Source: Paenibacillus antri
Lineage (GTDB): Bacteria > Bacillota > Bacilli > Paenibacillales > YIM-B00363
DNA length: 64,000 nt
Direction of reading: 5' to 3'
Assembly (NCBI RefSeq): GCF_005765165.1
Contig: NZ_VCIW01000018.1
Span: 1 to 64,000, forward strand
The translations under genes and the position numbers were made by a program. Below, in pieces: positions 42,477 to 52,284 of this stretch (position 1 is its first letter; every line of letters starts with the position of its first letter). Below the pieces are notes generated by a model. The model ran no database searches and had not been told where the DNA came from. It saw only the letters and a list, made by a program, of their open reading frames with translations.

Positions 42477-43772
42477 TTACTGAAGCTTCTGGATTCGATC
42501 CCAAGGGCTGACGATGTCCGTTACCCGCACGCCGAAGTTCTCGTCGATAACGACGACTTCTCCCTTGGCGATCAGCTTGTTGTTGACCAAGATGTCGACC
42601 GGCTCGCCGGCAAGCTTATCGAGCTCGACGATCGAGCCTTGGGACAGCTCGAGAATGTCTTTGATTTGCTTCTGCGTCCTACCTAATTCAACAGTAACCT
42701 TGAGGGGTATGTCCAGAAGCAAATTCAGGTTGGAGTTTTCCGTATTCGCAGCCCCGAATCCGGACAAATCCGAAAACTGCGCCGCCTGCACGTTTCGATT
42801 CGGCGGCGGAGGCGCGTAGCCGTGCTGCGGCATCTGCGGAGCCCCGTAGGCCGGCGCTCCGTACGGAGGCGCGTATGGCGGCGCATAAGGCGGCTGCTGA
42901 TGTCCCGGCGGCGGATACCCTCCATAGTTCGGCGCGGCAGGCGGCTCGCCGTACTGCGGCGGCTGAGACGCAGGGGCCGGGGTCGGAGCTGGAGCAGGCG
43001 TCGACGCAGGCGGCGGCGTCGCTGCTTTCGGCGCAGGCGTCGACGCGGCAGCGGGTTCGCTCGCGGCGCCGCCCATCAGGATCGATACCATGTCCTTCGC
43101 GAACCAGACCGGAAGCAGCTGCATGATGCTGGAATCGATCAGGTCGCCGATCGCCAGACGGAACGATACCTGGATGAACGCGTCTTCCGTCAGCAGCCGG
43201 TCCCCCTCCCCTTCCGCGAAGTCGAGCACGTCGATGCCCGGCGGGGAGATGTTGACGAACCGGTTGAAGATCGTCGACATCGACGTCGCGGAGGAACCCA
43301 TCATTTGGTTCATCGCTTCTTGGACGGCGCTGACGTGGATTTCGTTCAGCTCCGTCTCCTCCGGATGGCCCGTTCCGCCGAGCATCAGGTCGGCGATGAC
43401 CTGAGCGTCGCGCGTCTTAATGACGAGCAGGTTAATGCCGTGGAAGCCGTCGACGTAGTTGACATGGACCGCGACGTGCGGACTCGGGAACGTCCCGGAC
43501 ACTTCCTCCTTGCCGATGACGGACACCTTCGGCGTCGTAATATCGACCTTGCGGCCGAGCAGCGTGGACAACGCCGTCGCGGCGCTGCCGAACGTAATGT
43601 TGCCGATCTCGCCTAAAGCGTCCTGTTCGATCGGCGTCAAGTAATCGTCGATCGACAGCATCGAGCCGGAAGCGGATCCGCCGGCGAACGCGTCCAGCTC
43701 GTCGTTCGAATCCGACGAAGCGCGGAGCAGCGCGTCGATCTCCTCTTGCGATAAATAATCTTTATTCGTCAT
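42477..43772 (-). CDS. fliY: Flagellar switch phosphatase FliY
   Basis: 431 residues. N-terminal EIDALLRASSD, two CheC-like modules (LGEIGNITFGSAATALSTLL; VQEAMNQMMGSSATSMSTIF), a Pro/Ala/Tyr-rich linker of about 90 residues and a C-terminal FliN domain (PLKVTVELGRTQKQIKDILE). Replaces FliN in the Bacillus-type C-ring. Start overlaps the fliM stop by 11 bp. Confidence 0.95.
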   Translation of the reverse strand: MTNKDYLSQEEIDALLRASSDSNDELDAFAGGSASGSMLSIDDYLTPIEQDALGEIGNITFGSAATALSTLLGRKVDITTPKVSVIGKEEVSGTFPSPHVAVHVNYVDGFHGINLLVIKTRDAQVIADLMLGGTGHPEETELNEIHVSAVQEAMNQMMGSSATSMSTIFNRFVNISPPGIDVLDFAEGEGDRLLTEDAFIQVSFRLAIGDLIDSSIMQLLPVWFAKDMVSILMGGAASEPAAASTPAPKAATPPPASTPAPAPTPAPASQPPQYGEPPAAPNYGGYPPPGHQQPPYAPPYAPPYGAPAYGAPQMPQHGYAPPPPNRNVQAAQFSDLSGFGAANTENSNLNLLLDIPLKVTVELGRTQKQIKDILELSQGSIVELDKLAGEPVDILVNNKLIAKGEVVVIDENFGVRVTDIVSPWDRIQKLQ

Positions 43773-44760
43773 GCTCTTCTACTCCTTCGGTCACATAGTC
43801 CGTGATTTGAACGGCCAGCTTGCCCTTGACCGTGCCCGGGGTGCCGGTGTATTTCGAACGGTCGCCAATTTTAATATCGAGAGGTTCGTCCACAGATTTC
43901 GACAACGCGATGACGTCGCCGGTCGTCAAACTTAAAAATTCCCGAATCGTAATCGTCGAGGAACCCAGCTCAGCGATAATCGGTAACGACGCCCGGTGAA
44001 GCCTCTCTTGCAGCACTTCCATTTCTTCCGGCGCCCGCGTCTTCTTCGGAGAAAAGAACAGATTATTCACGGATAGTCTCGGCATGATCGGCTCGAGAAC
44101 GACATGCGGGATACAGAGGTTGATCATCCCCGTCGTATCACCGATTTTCGTGCTTAAGCTGATCAGCGCGATCGTTTCGTTCGGGGAGACGATCTGCATG
44201 AACTGCGGATTCGTCTCGAGCGCCTCAAGTCTCGGATTGATCTCGATGACCGTCTTCCAAGCTTCTTGAAGGCTGTCGAACGCTTTGCTGAAAATCCGCT
44301 CCATGACGATCGTTTCGATTTCCGTCAGGTTCGTGATTTTCGAAGGCGACGTCCCGGTACCGCCCAACAGGCGGTCGAGCATCGCGTACGCGACGTTCGG
44401 ATGCACCTCGAGCACCATGCGGCCCTCGAGCGGTTCGGCTTCGAAGATGTTCAAGATCGTCATCTTCGGGATGGATCGGATGAACTCGTCGTACGGGAGC
44501 TGTTCCACTTGAACGACGTTGATCTGCACGAACGTTCGCAGCTGCGCCGAGAAGTACGTCGTCAGAAAGCGGGCGAAGTTTTCGTGGATCCGCGTAAGGC
44601 TTCGGATATGGTCCTTCGAAAACCGGACGGCGCGCTTGAAGTCGTAGGAGCGGACTTTCTTCTGGGTTTCTTCTTTTTTTAGCTCTTCGGCGTCCATTTC
44701 GCCCGAAGACAACGCGGCAAGTAACGCGTCTATCTCGTTCTGCGAAAGTACGTCCACCAT
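43762..44760 (-). CDS. fliM: Flagellar motor switch protein FliM
   Basis: 332 residues. N-terminal CheY-binding peptide LSQNEIDALLAAL, middle domain (HENFARFLTTYFSAQLR), C-terminal SpoA domain (LGSSTITIREFLSLTTGDVI). The start at 44760 is eight bases after AGAGGG. Confidence 0.96.
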   Translation of the reverse strand: MVDVLSQNEIDALLAALSSGEMDAEELKKEETQKKVRSYDFKRAVRFSKDHIRSLTRIHENFARFLTTYFSAQLRTFVQINVVQVEQLPYDEFIRSIPKMTILNIFEAEPLEGRMVLEVHPNVAYAMLDRLLGGTGTSPSKITNLTEIETIVMERIFSKAFDSLQEAWKTVIEINPRLEALETNPQFMQIVSPNETIALISLSTKIGDTTGMINLCIPHVVLEPIMPRLSVNNLFFSPKKTRAPEEMEVLQERLHRASLPIIAELGSSTITIREFLSLTTGDVIALSKSVDEPLDIKIGDRSKYTGTPGTVKGKLAVQITDYVTEGVEEHDE

Positions 44761-44829
44761 GGGGGTCACCCTCTTTTTTGCGCAAAATCAAGTCGACAAG
44801 CTGTCAAACCCTGTATAGCGTGTAACGGT

Positions 44830-45306
44830 TTAATTCTCGGTAACGATGAATTTCGTGATGTACACATGTCTTACTTTTCCTTTGTGAAGCAGTTCGTTCG
44901 TCTTGTTGAGCAACGCGGAGCTGATCGCGTCGATGCCGGCGCTGCCTTGCACTTCGTTCGGCGCCATATCCGTCAGCGTCGTGTTGATGACGTCCTTCAT
45001 CTTGTAGCTCAGGAGCTCGAATTCGTGCTTCGCGTCGACGCTGTCCATTTCGAACGTGAAGCTCGCGCTCACGAAATAGGCGGGATCGGAAAGATTCGTG
45101 ATGACGTCGTCGATGGCGAACGTCATCTCCGCCAGCTTTTCGGCGCTGACGTGTTCGGTTTCCGTTTGGTCCGCTTGCTCTCTTGCGGCCGCTCTCGGAT
45201 CCGACGGAGACGATTCCTTGAAGCTGTTCCAGAGCACGAAGGCCGCTCCGACGATGAGCGTGACGGCCAGCAGGATCACGATGATCCAAGGCAACATTTT
45301 TTTCAC
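44830..45306 (-). CDS. fliL: Flagellar basal body protein FliL
   Basis: 158 residues. N-terminal helix MLPWIIVILLAVTLIVGAAF, then a stomatin/SPFH-like periplasmic-type domain (ISSALLNKTNELLHKGKVRH). Supports stator function. Confidence 0.9.
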   Translation of the reverse strand: MKKMLPWIIVILLAVTLIVGAAFVLWNSFKESSPSDPRAAAREQADQTETEHVSAEKLAEMTFAIDDVITNLSDPAYFVSASFTFEMDSVDAKHEFELLSYKMKDVINTTLTDMAPNEVQGSAGIDAISSALLNKTNELLHKGKVRHVYITKFIVTEN

Positions 45307-45528
45307 TTACGACCCCTCCGATTGCTGTAACTCGACGGTTGTACGAACGAGCCCGATCCCCGATAAATAGGCTTGAACGAGCGCGGCCAGTTCCGTCGTT
45401 TTTTCCGTGACCACTAATTTTTTGCCTGTCGTCAGCGTAATGATCGTATCCGGAGTTTCTTCCACCGTCTCTATGAGTAGAGCGTTCACGGTCACGCGCG
45501 TTCCGTTCAAGCGGGTCACGGTGATCAT
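45307..45528 (-). CDS. FlbD/SwrD family protein
   Basis: 73 residues; ITVTRLNGTRVTVNALLIET and the LTTGKKLVV segment are typical for FlbD/SwrD, a small protein that raises flagellar torque in Bacillus. Its stop abuts the fliL start. Confidence 0.88.
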   Translation of the reverse strand: MITVTRLNGTRVTVNALLIETVEETPDTIITLTTGKKLVVTEKTTELAALVQAYLSGIGLVRTTVELQQSEGS

Positions 45529-45613
45529 AAACCATTCCTCCTTCGCGCCCGTCCGTCGACCGGGAGGAGACGTCCTCCCGGTCCGGAGCGGTTTCCTTAG
45601 CCGTTAGCCGTTA

Positions 45614-46435
45614 TTAACGCTTCAGGTTGACGACTTCTTGCAGCACTTCGTCCGATGTCGTGATAATGCGCGAGTTCGCTTGGAAGCCGCGCTGCGCGAC
45701 GATCATTTCCGAGAATTCGTTCGTCAGGTCTACGTTCGACATCTCGAGCTGACCGGAGATGATCGCGCCCGTGCCGACTTCCGGATCGTTCGCGACGCTT
45801 ATTTCGAACTCGCCGTCCGGATTCGCGTTCGCGTTCATGCGATACATATTGCCGCCGATCTTCTCGAGCGCCGCCGGGTTCGCGACCTTCACGACGCCGA
45901 CTTGAAATTCCGTCGGCTCGCTCGTGCCGTCCGCGCCGATCGCGATGATCGTGCCGTCTTGCGCGATCGTGAACGCGGTCACTTCTTCATCGAGAACGAT
46001 GTTGCCGCCGCCAGCCGTCTGTACGAAGTAACCGTCCGCGGTGACGAGCTGGCGAGCGCCGTCGAGCGTGAAGTTACCCGCACGGGTTAAGTATGGGATG
46101 TCTTGATCTTCGCCCGTCGTCACGGCGAAAAATCCGTCGCCGTCGATCCGAAGGTCGGTAACGACGTTCGTCGTCATCGCGCTGCCGGGCGTATGAACCG
46201 TATCGATCGCGCCGAGCGTTACGCCAAGACCGACTTGCTTCGCGTTCACGCCGCCTCGTACGCCGTCCTCCGGCGCCGTGATCCCGGAGATCGTCTGGCT
46301 GAGGATGTCTTTGAACATGACGCGGCCGGATTTGAAGCCGACCGTATTGACGTTCGCGATGTTGTTGCCGATGACGTCGAGCTTCGTCTGGAAACCGCGC
46401 ATGCCGGAAATCCCTGAATATAGCGATCGTAACAT
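45614..46435 (-). CDS. flgG: Flagellar hook/rod protein (FlgE/FlgG)
   Basis: 273 residues. N-terminal rod motif (SGISGMRGFQTKLDVIGNNI) and C-terminal helix FSEMIVAQRGFQANSRI. The homologue at this place in Bacillus is the hook protein, annotated FlgE or FlgG, so the exact name is uncertain. Confidence 0.9.
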   Translation of the reverse strand: MLRSLYSGISGMRGFQTKLDVIGNNIANVNTVGFKSGRVMFKDILSQTISGITAPEDGVRGGVNAKQVGLGVTLGAIDTVHTPGSAMTTNVVTDLRIDGDGFFAVTTGEDQDIPYLTRAGNFTLDGARQLVTADGYFVQTAGGGNIVLDEEVTAFTIAQDGTIIAIGADGTSEPTEFQVGVVKVANPAALEKIGGNMYRMNANANPDGEFEISVANDPEVGTGAIISGQLEMSNVDLTNEFSEMIVAQRGFQANSRIITTSDEVLQEVVNLKR

Positions 46436-46519
46436 GGAATAGCCTCCGCTTTTTTAATTAGGTATGTCGTTACGCTTCATTCGGTCCGCGTAACCGGTGG
46501 GCCTCCGTTAGGGCCAGCC

Positions 46520-46903
46520 CTACTTCACTAAGATGGTGCTGTCGATTTGCGTAAAGACGTGATCGTTCATGGATGCCCCGTCCATCGCCGTGACGACGGT
46601 CCGGTTTTTCACGTTGACGATGAACGCCAGATCCTGAAACAATACGAGCGAATCCTTCGCGCCCTTGGACGCCGCCTTGTCGATCGCCCCTCCGAGCCGA
46701 TGCAGCTGCTCCGGTTCAAGACGGATGCCGCGCTGGGCAAGCCGCTGCTCCGCATGATGACTGAACTTGACGAGGTGGCCGTCGAGCACGTCCTGGAACG
46801 CCGGTCCGTTCGACGATGCCGCCGGTTTCGCGGGCGATTGTTTCGGCGCTATGAAACCTACGCGATTCGGAAACATCTGTCCTATCGTCTGACGGTCGCT
46901 CAT
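46520..46903 (-). CDS. TIGR02530-type flagellar protein
   Basis: 127 residues. Core KFSHHAEQRLAQRGIRLEPE and VLFQDLAFIVNVKNRTVVTA are typical of this small family found between flgD and the hook gene. Exact function unknown. Overlaps the flgD stop by 4 bp. Confidence 0.85.
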   Translation of the reverse strand: MSDRQTIGQMFPNRVGFIAPKQSPAKPAASSNGPAFQDVLDGHLVKFSHHAEQRLAQRGIRLEPEQLHRLGGAIDKAASKGAKDSLVLFQDLAFIVNVKNRTVVTAMDGASMNDHVFTQIDSTILVK

Positions 46904-47352
46904 GGCGTCGCTTCCTCCGTCACCGTCCGCATGCCGACGATGTCGCTTACGGCGATCTGCTTGCCGCCGATTTCCGCGTACTGCGCGCCTTCCTTAATGA
47001 CGATGCCGTCCACGACCCCCGTGCCCTGTCCGGTCGGTTCGCCGCTCTCGTCATACGTCAGCCACGTCACCTCGCGTCCGATCATGCCGGATGCGATGCC
47101 GAGCGATTGACGCAAATCCTGGATTTCTTTCGTCATGTTCATCATTTGTTCCAGGGACGAAAATTGCGCCATTTGCGCGATAAATTCGCGGTCCTGCATC
47201 GGCGCCGCCGGGTCTTGGTTTCGGAGCTGCGTGATCAAAATTTTCAAAAATTGATCCTTGCCCATGACGTTACCGCTTTGCCCGTTCGATCCGTTCGTCG
47301 TCGATGTCGCGTTCACTTTCGAATAATTAGGCCATTGCACCGCGCCTGCCAT
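46900..47352 (-). CDS. flgD: Flagellar hook capping protein FlgD
   Basis: 150 residues. MGKDQFLKILITQLRNQDP and QMAQFSSLEQM are the conserved N-terminal core. The C-terminus keeps a short VVDGIVIKEGAQYAEIGGK beta domain. Confidence 0.94.
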   Translation of the reverse strand: MAGAVQWPNYSKVNATSTTNGSNGQSGNVMGKDQFLKILITQLRNQDPAAPMQDREFIAQMAQFSSLEQMMNMTKEIQDLRQSLGIASGMIGREVTWLTYDESGEPTGQGTGVVDGIVIKEGAQYAEIGGKQIAVSDIVGMRTVTEEATP

Positions 47353-47367
47353 AGATTCACCTCCCGA

Positions 47368-48684
47368 TTACGCCTGAGCCCGGAACGAGCTTCCGTCATT
47401 GCCCCGTTCAACCGCATCCGCCCCGGCGTTCACCGCGAGCGCTTCCGCCCAATCTTCGGCTTCTTGCTCCTTGTTTCCACGCTCGCCGCGAGCTCCGTCC
47501 CGTTCGGCCGGCTGCCGTTGCTGGCGCCCTTCCTGGAACAAACCGGACTGGAAGCCGCTAGGCTGCTGCTGCGACACGACCAATCGCTCTACCGTCACGC
47601 CTTGGCTTTGCAAGCTGCTGCGAAGCGTCGCCAAATTCGATTCAAGCGCTTCCTTCGCCATCGCCGATTCCGTCGTGATCGCCGCGGTCAATTGGCCGTT
47701 CGCGATCGACAGCTTCACCTCGACTTGACCGAGATGCTCCGGCATAAGCTTCAGCACCGTCTCCGCTTTCAGGCTGCCGGTCTTCGCGGAATGCTTCAGC
47801 ATCCACTCGTTCAACCGCTCCGTCGCTTCCGCGAGCGGCATGCGCGGGGCAGCTTCCGTTCCCTTGGCCGCTTCCGCTTGCGTCGCCGCCTTCGCCGCTT
47901 CGGACGCGCTCGTATGCAACACGCCGTTCGTCTCGCCGGCCGTCGGCTCCGCGCCTTTCGCCGACGTGTCGACGGCGGCGGCCGCTGCCGCGTTCGTCTC
48001 CCCGTTCGCGACGCGAACCATCGCGGTCTTCGCCTGCATCGCGGTCAAGTGCGACCAGCGAACGTTCGCGGACGGCGTCTCCGCCTTCGGCTGCGCCTCC
48101 GTCTCGACCGTCCCGTTCGTCTTCGTCAGCAAGTTCGCGATATCGGATTCGACGGCCGAGGTTATGACTGCCTTCGCCTGCTTCGCCGCCGCCGCTAAGA
48201 ACGGTTGCGCCTCGTTGGATTTCAGAACCTCCAGCAGCCGGGTAAACAATACGGAAAGCGGTTTTCCTTTTTCCTCCGCATCCATCTGTTGCCCCGCCGC
48301 CGGATGACCCGCCATCGTCAGCTCCGCGTCCGTCATCGCCATCCATTCCGCGACCTTCGGATCCGCGGCAAGCTTCTGCTGCTGTTCCGCCGAGAGCGAA
48401 CCGATCCAAGCCGCGAGCTGCTCCAGCGCCGCTTCGAGCGCCTCCTCGTCCGTCGCGCCTTCGCCCGTCTCCGTCGTCCCGAGCGTCGCGCCGGTCAACA
48501 ATCCGAACAAAGTCGTCTCCTGCGCCATCGCCGGCATCGCGTCGCCGCCGAGCAAGCTGGCTACGAGCGCCGCGAAGGCGGAGCCGCTCGCGGACTGTCC
48601 CGCGCCGGACATTCCGGTTTGCGTCAAGCCGTTCGGCATCGATTGGGTCGTCATGCCCGCGAATAAAGTCTGTACTCCATTCAT
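47368..48684 (-). CDS. fliK: Flagellar hook-length control protein FliK
   Basis: 438 residues. Long Ala/Thr-rich, low-complexity N-terminal part and a C-terminal Flg_hook domain (LKLMPEHLGQVEVKLSIANG, VTVERLVVS). Gln-rich tail. Sets hook length and triggers the FlhB switch. Confidence 0.9.
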   Translation of the reverse strand: MNGVQTLFAGMTTQSMPNGLTQTGMSGAGQSASGSAFAALVASLLGGDAMPAMAQETTLFGLLTGATLGTTETGEGATDEEALEAALEQLAAWIGSLSAEQQQKLAADPKVAEWMAMTDAELTMAGHPAAGQQMDAEEKGKPLSVLFTRLLEVLKSNEAQPFLAAAAKQAKAVITSAVESDIANLLTKTNGTVETEAQPKAETPSANVRWSHLTAMQAKTAMVRVANGETNAAAAAAVDTSAKGAEPTAGETNGVLHTSASEAAKAATQAEAAKGTEAAPRMPLAEATERLNEWMLKHSAKTGSLKAETVLKLMPEHLGQVEVKLSIANGQLTAAITTESAMAKEALESNLATLRSSLQSQGVTVERLVVSQQQPSGFQSGLFQEGRQQRQPAERDGARGERGNKEQEAEDWAEALAVNAGADAVERGNDGSSFRAQA

Positions 48685-48735
48685 CTTTGTGTTTCACCTC
48701 CTTCCCCGTCTTCGTTCCCATTCAGGACGCAGGAA

Positions 48736-49635
48736 CTATCCAAGACGGGCGGTGATTTGCGCCGTCCGTTTCTTGTCAAGCTTCGAGAGCGAGTTCAAGA
48801 TCGTCGCCCGAGACGCCTCTTCCATGCCGCGCAAGATGTTTACGACCTGCGACTGGTCCATCTCGAGCAGCACCTCGGCCGCCCGATCCGGCGTCATCTG
48901 CGCGAACGTCCGGCTCAATTCGTCGATCGTGAGCGCCGCGGACGATGCCGTCTGCGTTCCGCTAAGGGCGAGGCGCTCTTGCAGCGCCGCGATTTGCAGG
49001 TCGCGCACGGCGACCACGTCCTTCATCAGGATCGAGGTTTCGGCCGCGATCGTCGGATCCATTTTCTCGAGGATATCGACTTGCTTCTCTTCCTTCATTT
49101 CCTTCAGCACGAGCACCCGCTCGCTGAGCGTCAAGTTTTCCAAGACGGGAGCCGCCTTACTCGGCTTCATCTCGGCGTATACGTTCGCCAGCTTCTTGAT
49201 GTTCGCCGCGTATTCCGCCTCGGATGCCGCTTGCCGCGCCTCTTCCTCCTGCTTCACTTCGAGCTCGGCCTGCAGGTCCGCGATTTGCTGCTCCTTCGTC
49301 TCGGTCTCCGACCGCAGCGCCGCCATCTCGGCTTCCTTCGCCGACAACGCCGCTTCGATCTTCGCCGCTTCTTCCTCGTTCGTCTCTCCCTCGTCGTCCC
49401 GCTCCTCGGCTTCGAGCATCGCCGCCCGCAACTCCTCCTCGGTCGGCTTCGGGTCGGGCAGCACGGCCGATACGCCCGGCACTTTGTTGCCGACCCGCAG
49501 CAGTTCGTTAACGACGTCATAACCGAATACCGTGAGCAGAACGCCGGTCAGGAGCAGCGTAAACAAAACCGGAAGCGTATAAAACAGCAGTCGTTCTATG
49601 AAGCTGTACGATCGCTCCTCTTCCATGTCCGCCAC
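48736..49635 (-). CDS. MotE/YlxF-like protein with MgtE-type domain
   Basis: 299 residues. One membrane helix (LLFYTLPVLFTLLLTGVLLT), long coiled coil (residues about 70-165), then an MgtE-N-like helical domain (YAEMKPSKAAPVLENLTLSE; MTPDRAAEVLLEMDQSQVV). It occupies the ylxF position between fliJ and fliK. Confidence 0.85.
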   Translation of the reverse strand: MADMEEERSYSFIERLLFYTLPVLFTLLLTGVLLTVFGYDVVNELLRVGNKVPGVSAVLPDPKPTEEELRAAMLEAEERDDEGETNEEEAAKIEAALSAKEAEMAALRSETETKEQQIADLQAELEVKQEEEARQAASEAEYAANIKKLANVYAEMKPSKAAPVLENLTLSERVLVLKEMKEEKQVDILEKMDPTIAAETSILMKDVVAVRDLQIAALQERLALSGTQTASSAALTIDELSRTFAQMTPDRAAEVLLEMDQSQVVNILRGMEEASRATILNSLSKLDKKRTAQITARLG

Positions 49636-49666
49636 GCGTCTCCCCCCTTTCCTCTATGCCGCGTCC

Positions 49667-50107
49667 TTAACGGGCGAATCGGCTTCGCAGCGCGGCCATC
49701 TCGTCCAGCTCGTATTGCGAGCGGCGTTCGACCTCGGCGCGATGGACGGCGAACGCCCGATCTTTCATATTGAGCCATACCTTCTCGTCGACCGAACGGT
49801 CCGTCAGCTTCTCCCGCAGCTCGTTCACCGCTTTCTCGGCGGTAAGCAGCGCCCGCTTGCTCGTACGGATTCGCTCTTCGAGATGATCGACGTATTGCTG
49901 TCCCGCGATCATGTCGGCCATCGGCCGCCCCTTCGTCGCGTCGTCCGCCAGCTTCTCCTGATATCTGTACTTCGCCAGCATCAGGTCGGACAGCTCCCGC
50001 TCCGCTTGCGTCATGGCGCCGATCGCCTGCGATAGAAGCGATTCCGCTTGCTTCTTCTCGTTCGTCTTGACGTCCAGCACTTTCTGGAAAGCATAAACGA
50101 ACTTCAT
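49667..50107 (-). CDS. fliJ: Flagellar export chaperone FliJ
   Basis: 146 residues, nearly all coiled coil; starts MKFVYAFQKVLDVKTNEKKQ, typical FliJ. Couples the FliI ATPase to the gate. Confidence 0.9.
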   Translation of the reverse strand: MKFVYAFQKVLDVKTNEKKQAESLLSQAIGAMTQAERELSDLMLAKYRYQEKLADDATKGRPMADMIAGQQYVDHLEERIRTSKRALLTAEKAVNELREKLTDRSVDEKVWLNMKDRAFAVHRAEVERRSQYELDEMAALRSRFAR

Positions 50108-50116
50108 AAGTTCTCA

Positions 50117-51451
50117 TCAACCTCCGGAAAACTGGCGAGTCAACGCCTGCTGCGCATCGAACAGCGTCGACTTCTCGTCGGTACCTTGTCTCGTAAATCC
50201 CCAGATGTCTTTGATCGATTCGATCGCCATGTCGATGTCGGGGTTCGACCCGGATTTGTACGCGCCGATATTGATCAAGTCTTCCGCGTCGCGGTACACG
50301 GACAGCAGCTCCTTCATCCGGTTCGCGGATGCGATCTGCTCCTTCGGCGCGATCTCGTTCATGACGCGAGAGACGCTCGCGAGCACGTCGATCGCCGGGA
50401 AGTGGCCGCGGTTCGCCAGCTTCCGGTCCAGCACGATATGCCCGTCCAAGATGCCCCGCACCGCGTCGGCGATCGGCTCGTTCATATCGTCGCCGTCGAC
50501 CAGCACCGTATAAAACGCCGTGATCGAGCCCTTCGGTCCGGTGCCAGCCCGCTCCAGCAGCTTCGGTAAGCTCGCGAACACGGAAGGCGTATATCCTCTC
50601 GTCGCCGGCGGCTCGCCGACCGCGAGGCCGACCTCGCGCAGCGCCATCGCGTAACGCGTGACGGAGTCCATCATCATCATGACGTTCAGTCCCCGGTCGC
50701 GGAAATATTCCGCGATCGCCGTCGTGATCAGCGCCCCCTTCATTCGGATGAGCGCGGGCTGATCGGAGGTGGCCACCACGACGACCGACCGGGCAAGCCC
50801 TTCCGGGCCGAGGTCGCGCTCGATGAAATCCAGCACCTCGCGGCCGCGTTCGCCGATGAGACCGATCACGTTCACGTCCGCCGACGTGTTGCGGGCGATC
50901 ATGCCGAGCAGCGTCGACTTGCCGACGCCCGAGCCGGCGAAAATCCCGACCCGTTGGCCTTTCCCGATCGTCAGCAGCCCGTCGATGCAGCGTACGCCGA
51001 CCGATAACGGGTCCAATACGCGGGGACGCTTCAACGGACTGATCGGCACGTTGTTGGCGGACACCTCCGGCATTCGGATCGGCAGCGAGGAGCCGTCGAG
51101 CGGAACGCCGAGACCGTCGAGCACCTTGCCGAGCAGCTCGTGGCCGGCCTTCACCGAAAGCGGCTTGCCGGTGCCGACGACGTCGCAGCCCGGTCCGATC
51201 GAATGCAGATCGCCGAGCGGCATCAAGATGACCTTGTTGTTACGAAAGCCTACGACCTCCGCCTTCACCGGCGTCGCGCCTTTGCCCGGATGGATCAGGC
51301 AGACGTCTCCCAGCTTCACGTCCGGCCCCTCCGACTCGACCGTCAGACCGATGACTTGCGTCACCTTGCCGTTGATTCGAACCGGGTCGACCGGACGGAG
51401 ACTGTCCAAATATCTAGCGATGTCTAGCCGCTTCGCCGCTGCTTCGTTCAA
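50117..51451 (-). CDS. fliI: Flagellar export ATPase FliI
   Basis: 444 residues. Walker A FAGSGVGKSTLLGM, Walker B region NVMMMMDSVTRYA, and PATRGYTPSVFASLPKLLER. Overlaps the fliH stop by 4 bp. Confidence 0.96.
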   Translation of the reverse strand: MNEAAAKRLDIARYLDSLRPVDPVRINGKVTQVIGLTVESEGPDVKLGDVCLIHPGKGATPVKAEVVGFRNNKVILMPLGDLHSIGPGCDVVGTGKPLSVKAGHELLGKVLDGLGVPLDGSSLPIRMPEVSANNVPISPLKRPRVLDPLSVGVRCIDGLLTIGKGQRVGIFAGSGVGKSTLLGMIARNTSADVNVIGLIGERGREVLDFIERDLGPEGLARSVVVVATSDQPALIRMKGALITTAIAEYFRDRGLNVMMMMDSVTRYAMALREVGLAVGEPPATRGYTPSVFASLPKLLERAGTGPKGSITAFYTVLVDGDDMNEPIADAVRGILDGHIVLDRKLANRGHFPAIDVLASVSRVMNEIAPKEQIASANRMKELLSVYRDAEDLINIGAYKSGSNPDIDMAIESIKDIWGFTRQGTDEKSTLFDAQQALTRQFSGG

Positions 51452-52284
51452 GGCGCACCCGCTCCTTCGTCAGACTCCGAAGCGACTTCCATAAGCGCCG
51501 CCTTGAGCTCGGACAATTGCGTGTCGATTCGAGCGTCGATGCTGCCGAAGCTCGTTCGTACGACGCAGCCTCCTTCGTCGACCGTCGCATCCGGAACGAT
51601 CGTTAAATCCGCTTCCGAATCGACGGCGAGCAGCAGCTCCGCCCGAGCGTCCTGCATCTTCGCGAATTGGGACGGCGCGACGCACAGCGTAATAAGCCCC
51701 TTCTCCCGTCGGCGTTCCAACGTTCGCTTGACCTGCGACTTCGTCCAATCGGGATCGACGGCCAGATGTTCGCCGATGATCTTCTTCGCCACCGCGGTCG
51801 CGAGCTCCACCAAGAACGGCTCCGCTTCCGAGATGACGCGCTCCTTCACGAGATGCGCCTCCTCGACCAGCTGACGCGCCTCGCGAAGCAGCGACTCGTA
51901 CTTCTCCGCCGTCTCGGCTTCGGCTTGCTGCAGGCCTTCCCGGTACCCAGCTTCGTAGCCGGATCGGCGGCTCTCTTCCACGACGCGCAAGTCTTCCATG
52001 CGCCGTTCGTCCCACCATCGTTCGACCTGCGCGTTCGCTTCGTTCATGAGCCGGTTCGCCTCGTCCGAAGCTCCCTGCAGCAGCTCTTCGGCCGCCGTCT
52101 TCGCGTCCTCGATCAGCTGCTCCGCCACCGCCTCCGACTGCTTGCGACGCTCGGAGGCGTACGCTTGCTCCGGATCGAAGGAATCGCCTTCGGCTTCAGG
52201 GGACGGCGGTTGATAGATGAAAGCTTCCAGCTTTCGGATTTCTTCCAGGGAAATATATCGATTCGACTTAATCACGTTAGACAA
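51448..52284 (-). CDS. fliH: Flagellar export regulator FliH
   Basis: 278 residues, long Glu/Ala coiled coil and C-terminal FliH/HrpE domain (VDEGGCVVRTSFGSIDARID). Overlaps fliG by 8 bp. Confidence 0.92.
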   Translation of the reverse strand: MSNVIKSNRYISLEEIRKLEAFIYQPPSPEAEGDSFDPEQAYASERRKQSEAVAEQLIEDAKTAAEELLQGASDEANRLMNEANAQVERWWDERRMEDLRVVEESRRSGYEAGYREGLQQAEAETAEKYESLLREARQLVEEAHLVKERVISEAEPFLVELATAVAKKIIGEHLAVDPDWTKSQVKRTLERRREKGLITLCVAPSQFAKMQDARAELLLAVDSEADLTIVPDATVDEGGCVVRTSFGSIDARIDTQLSELKAALMEVASESDEGAGAP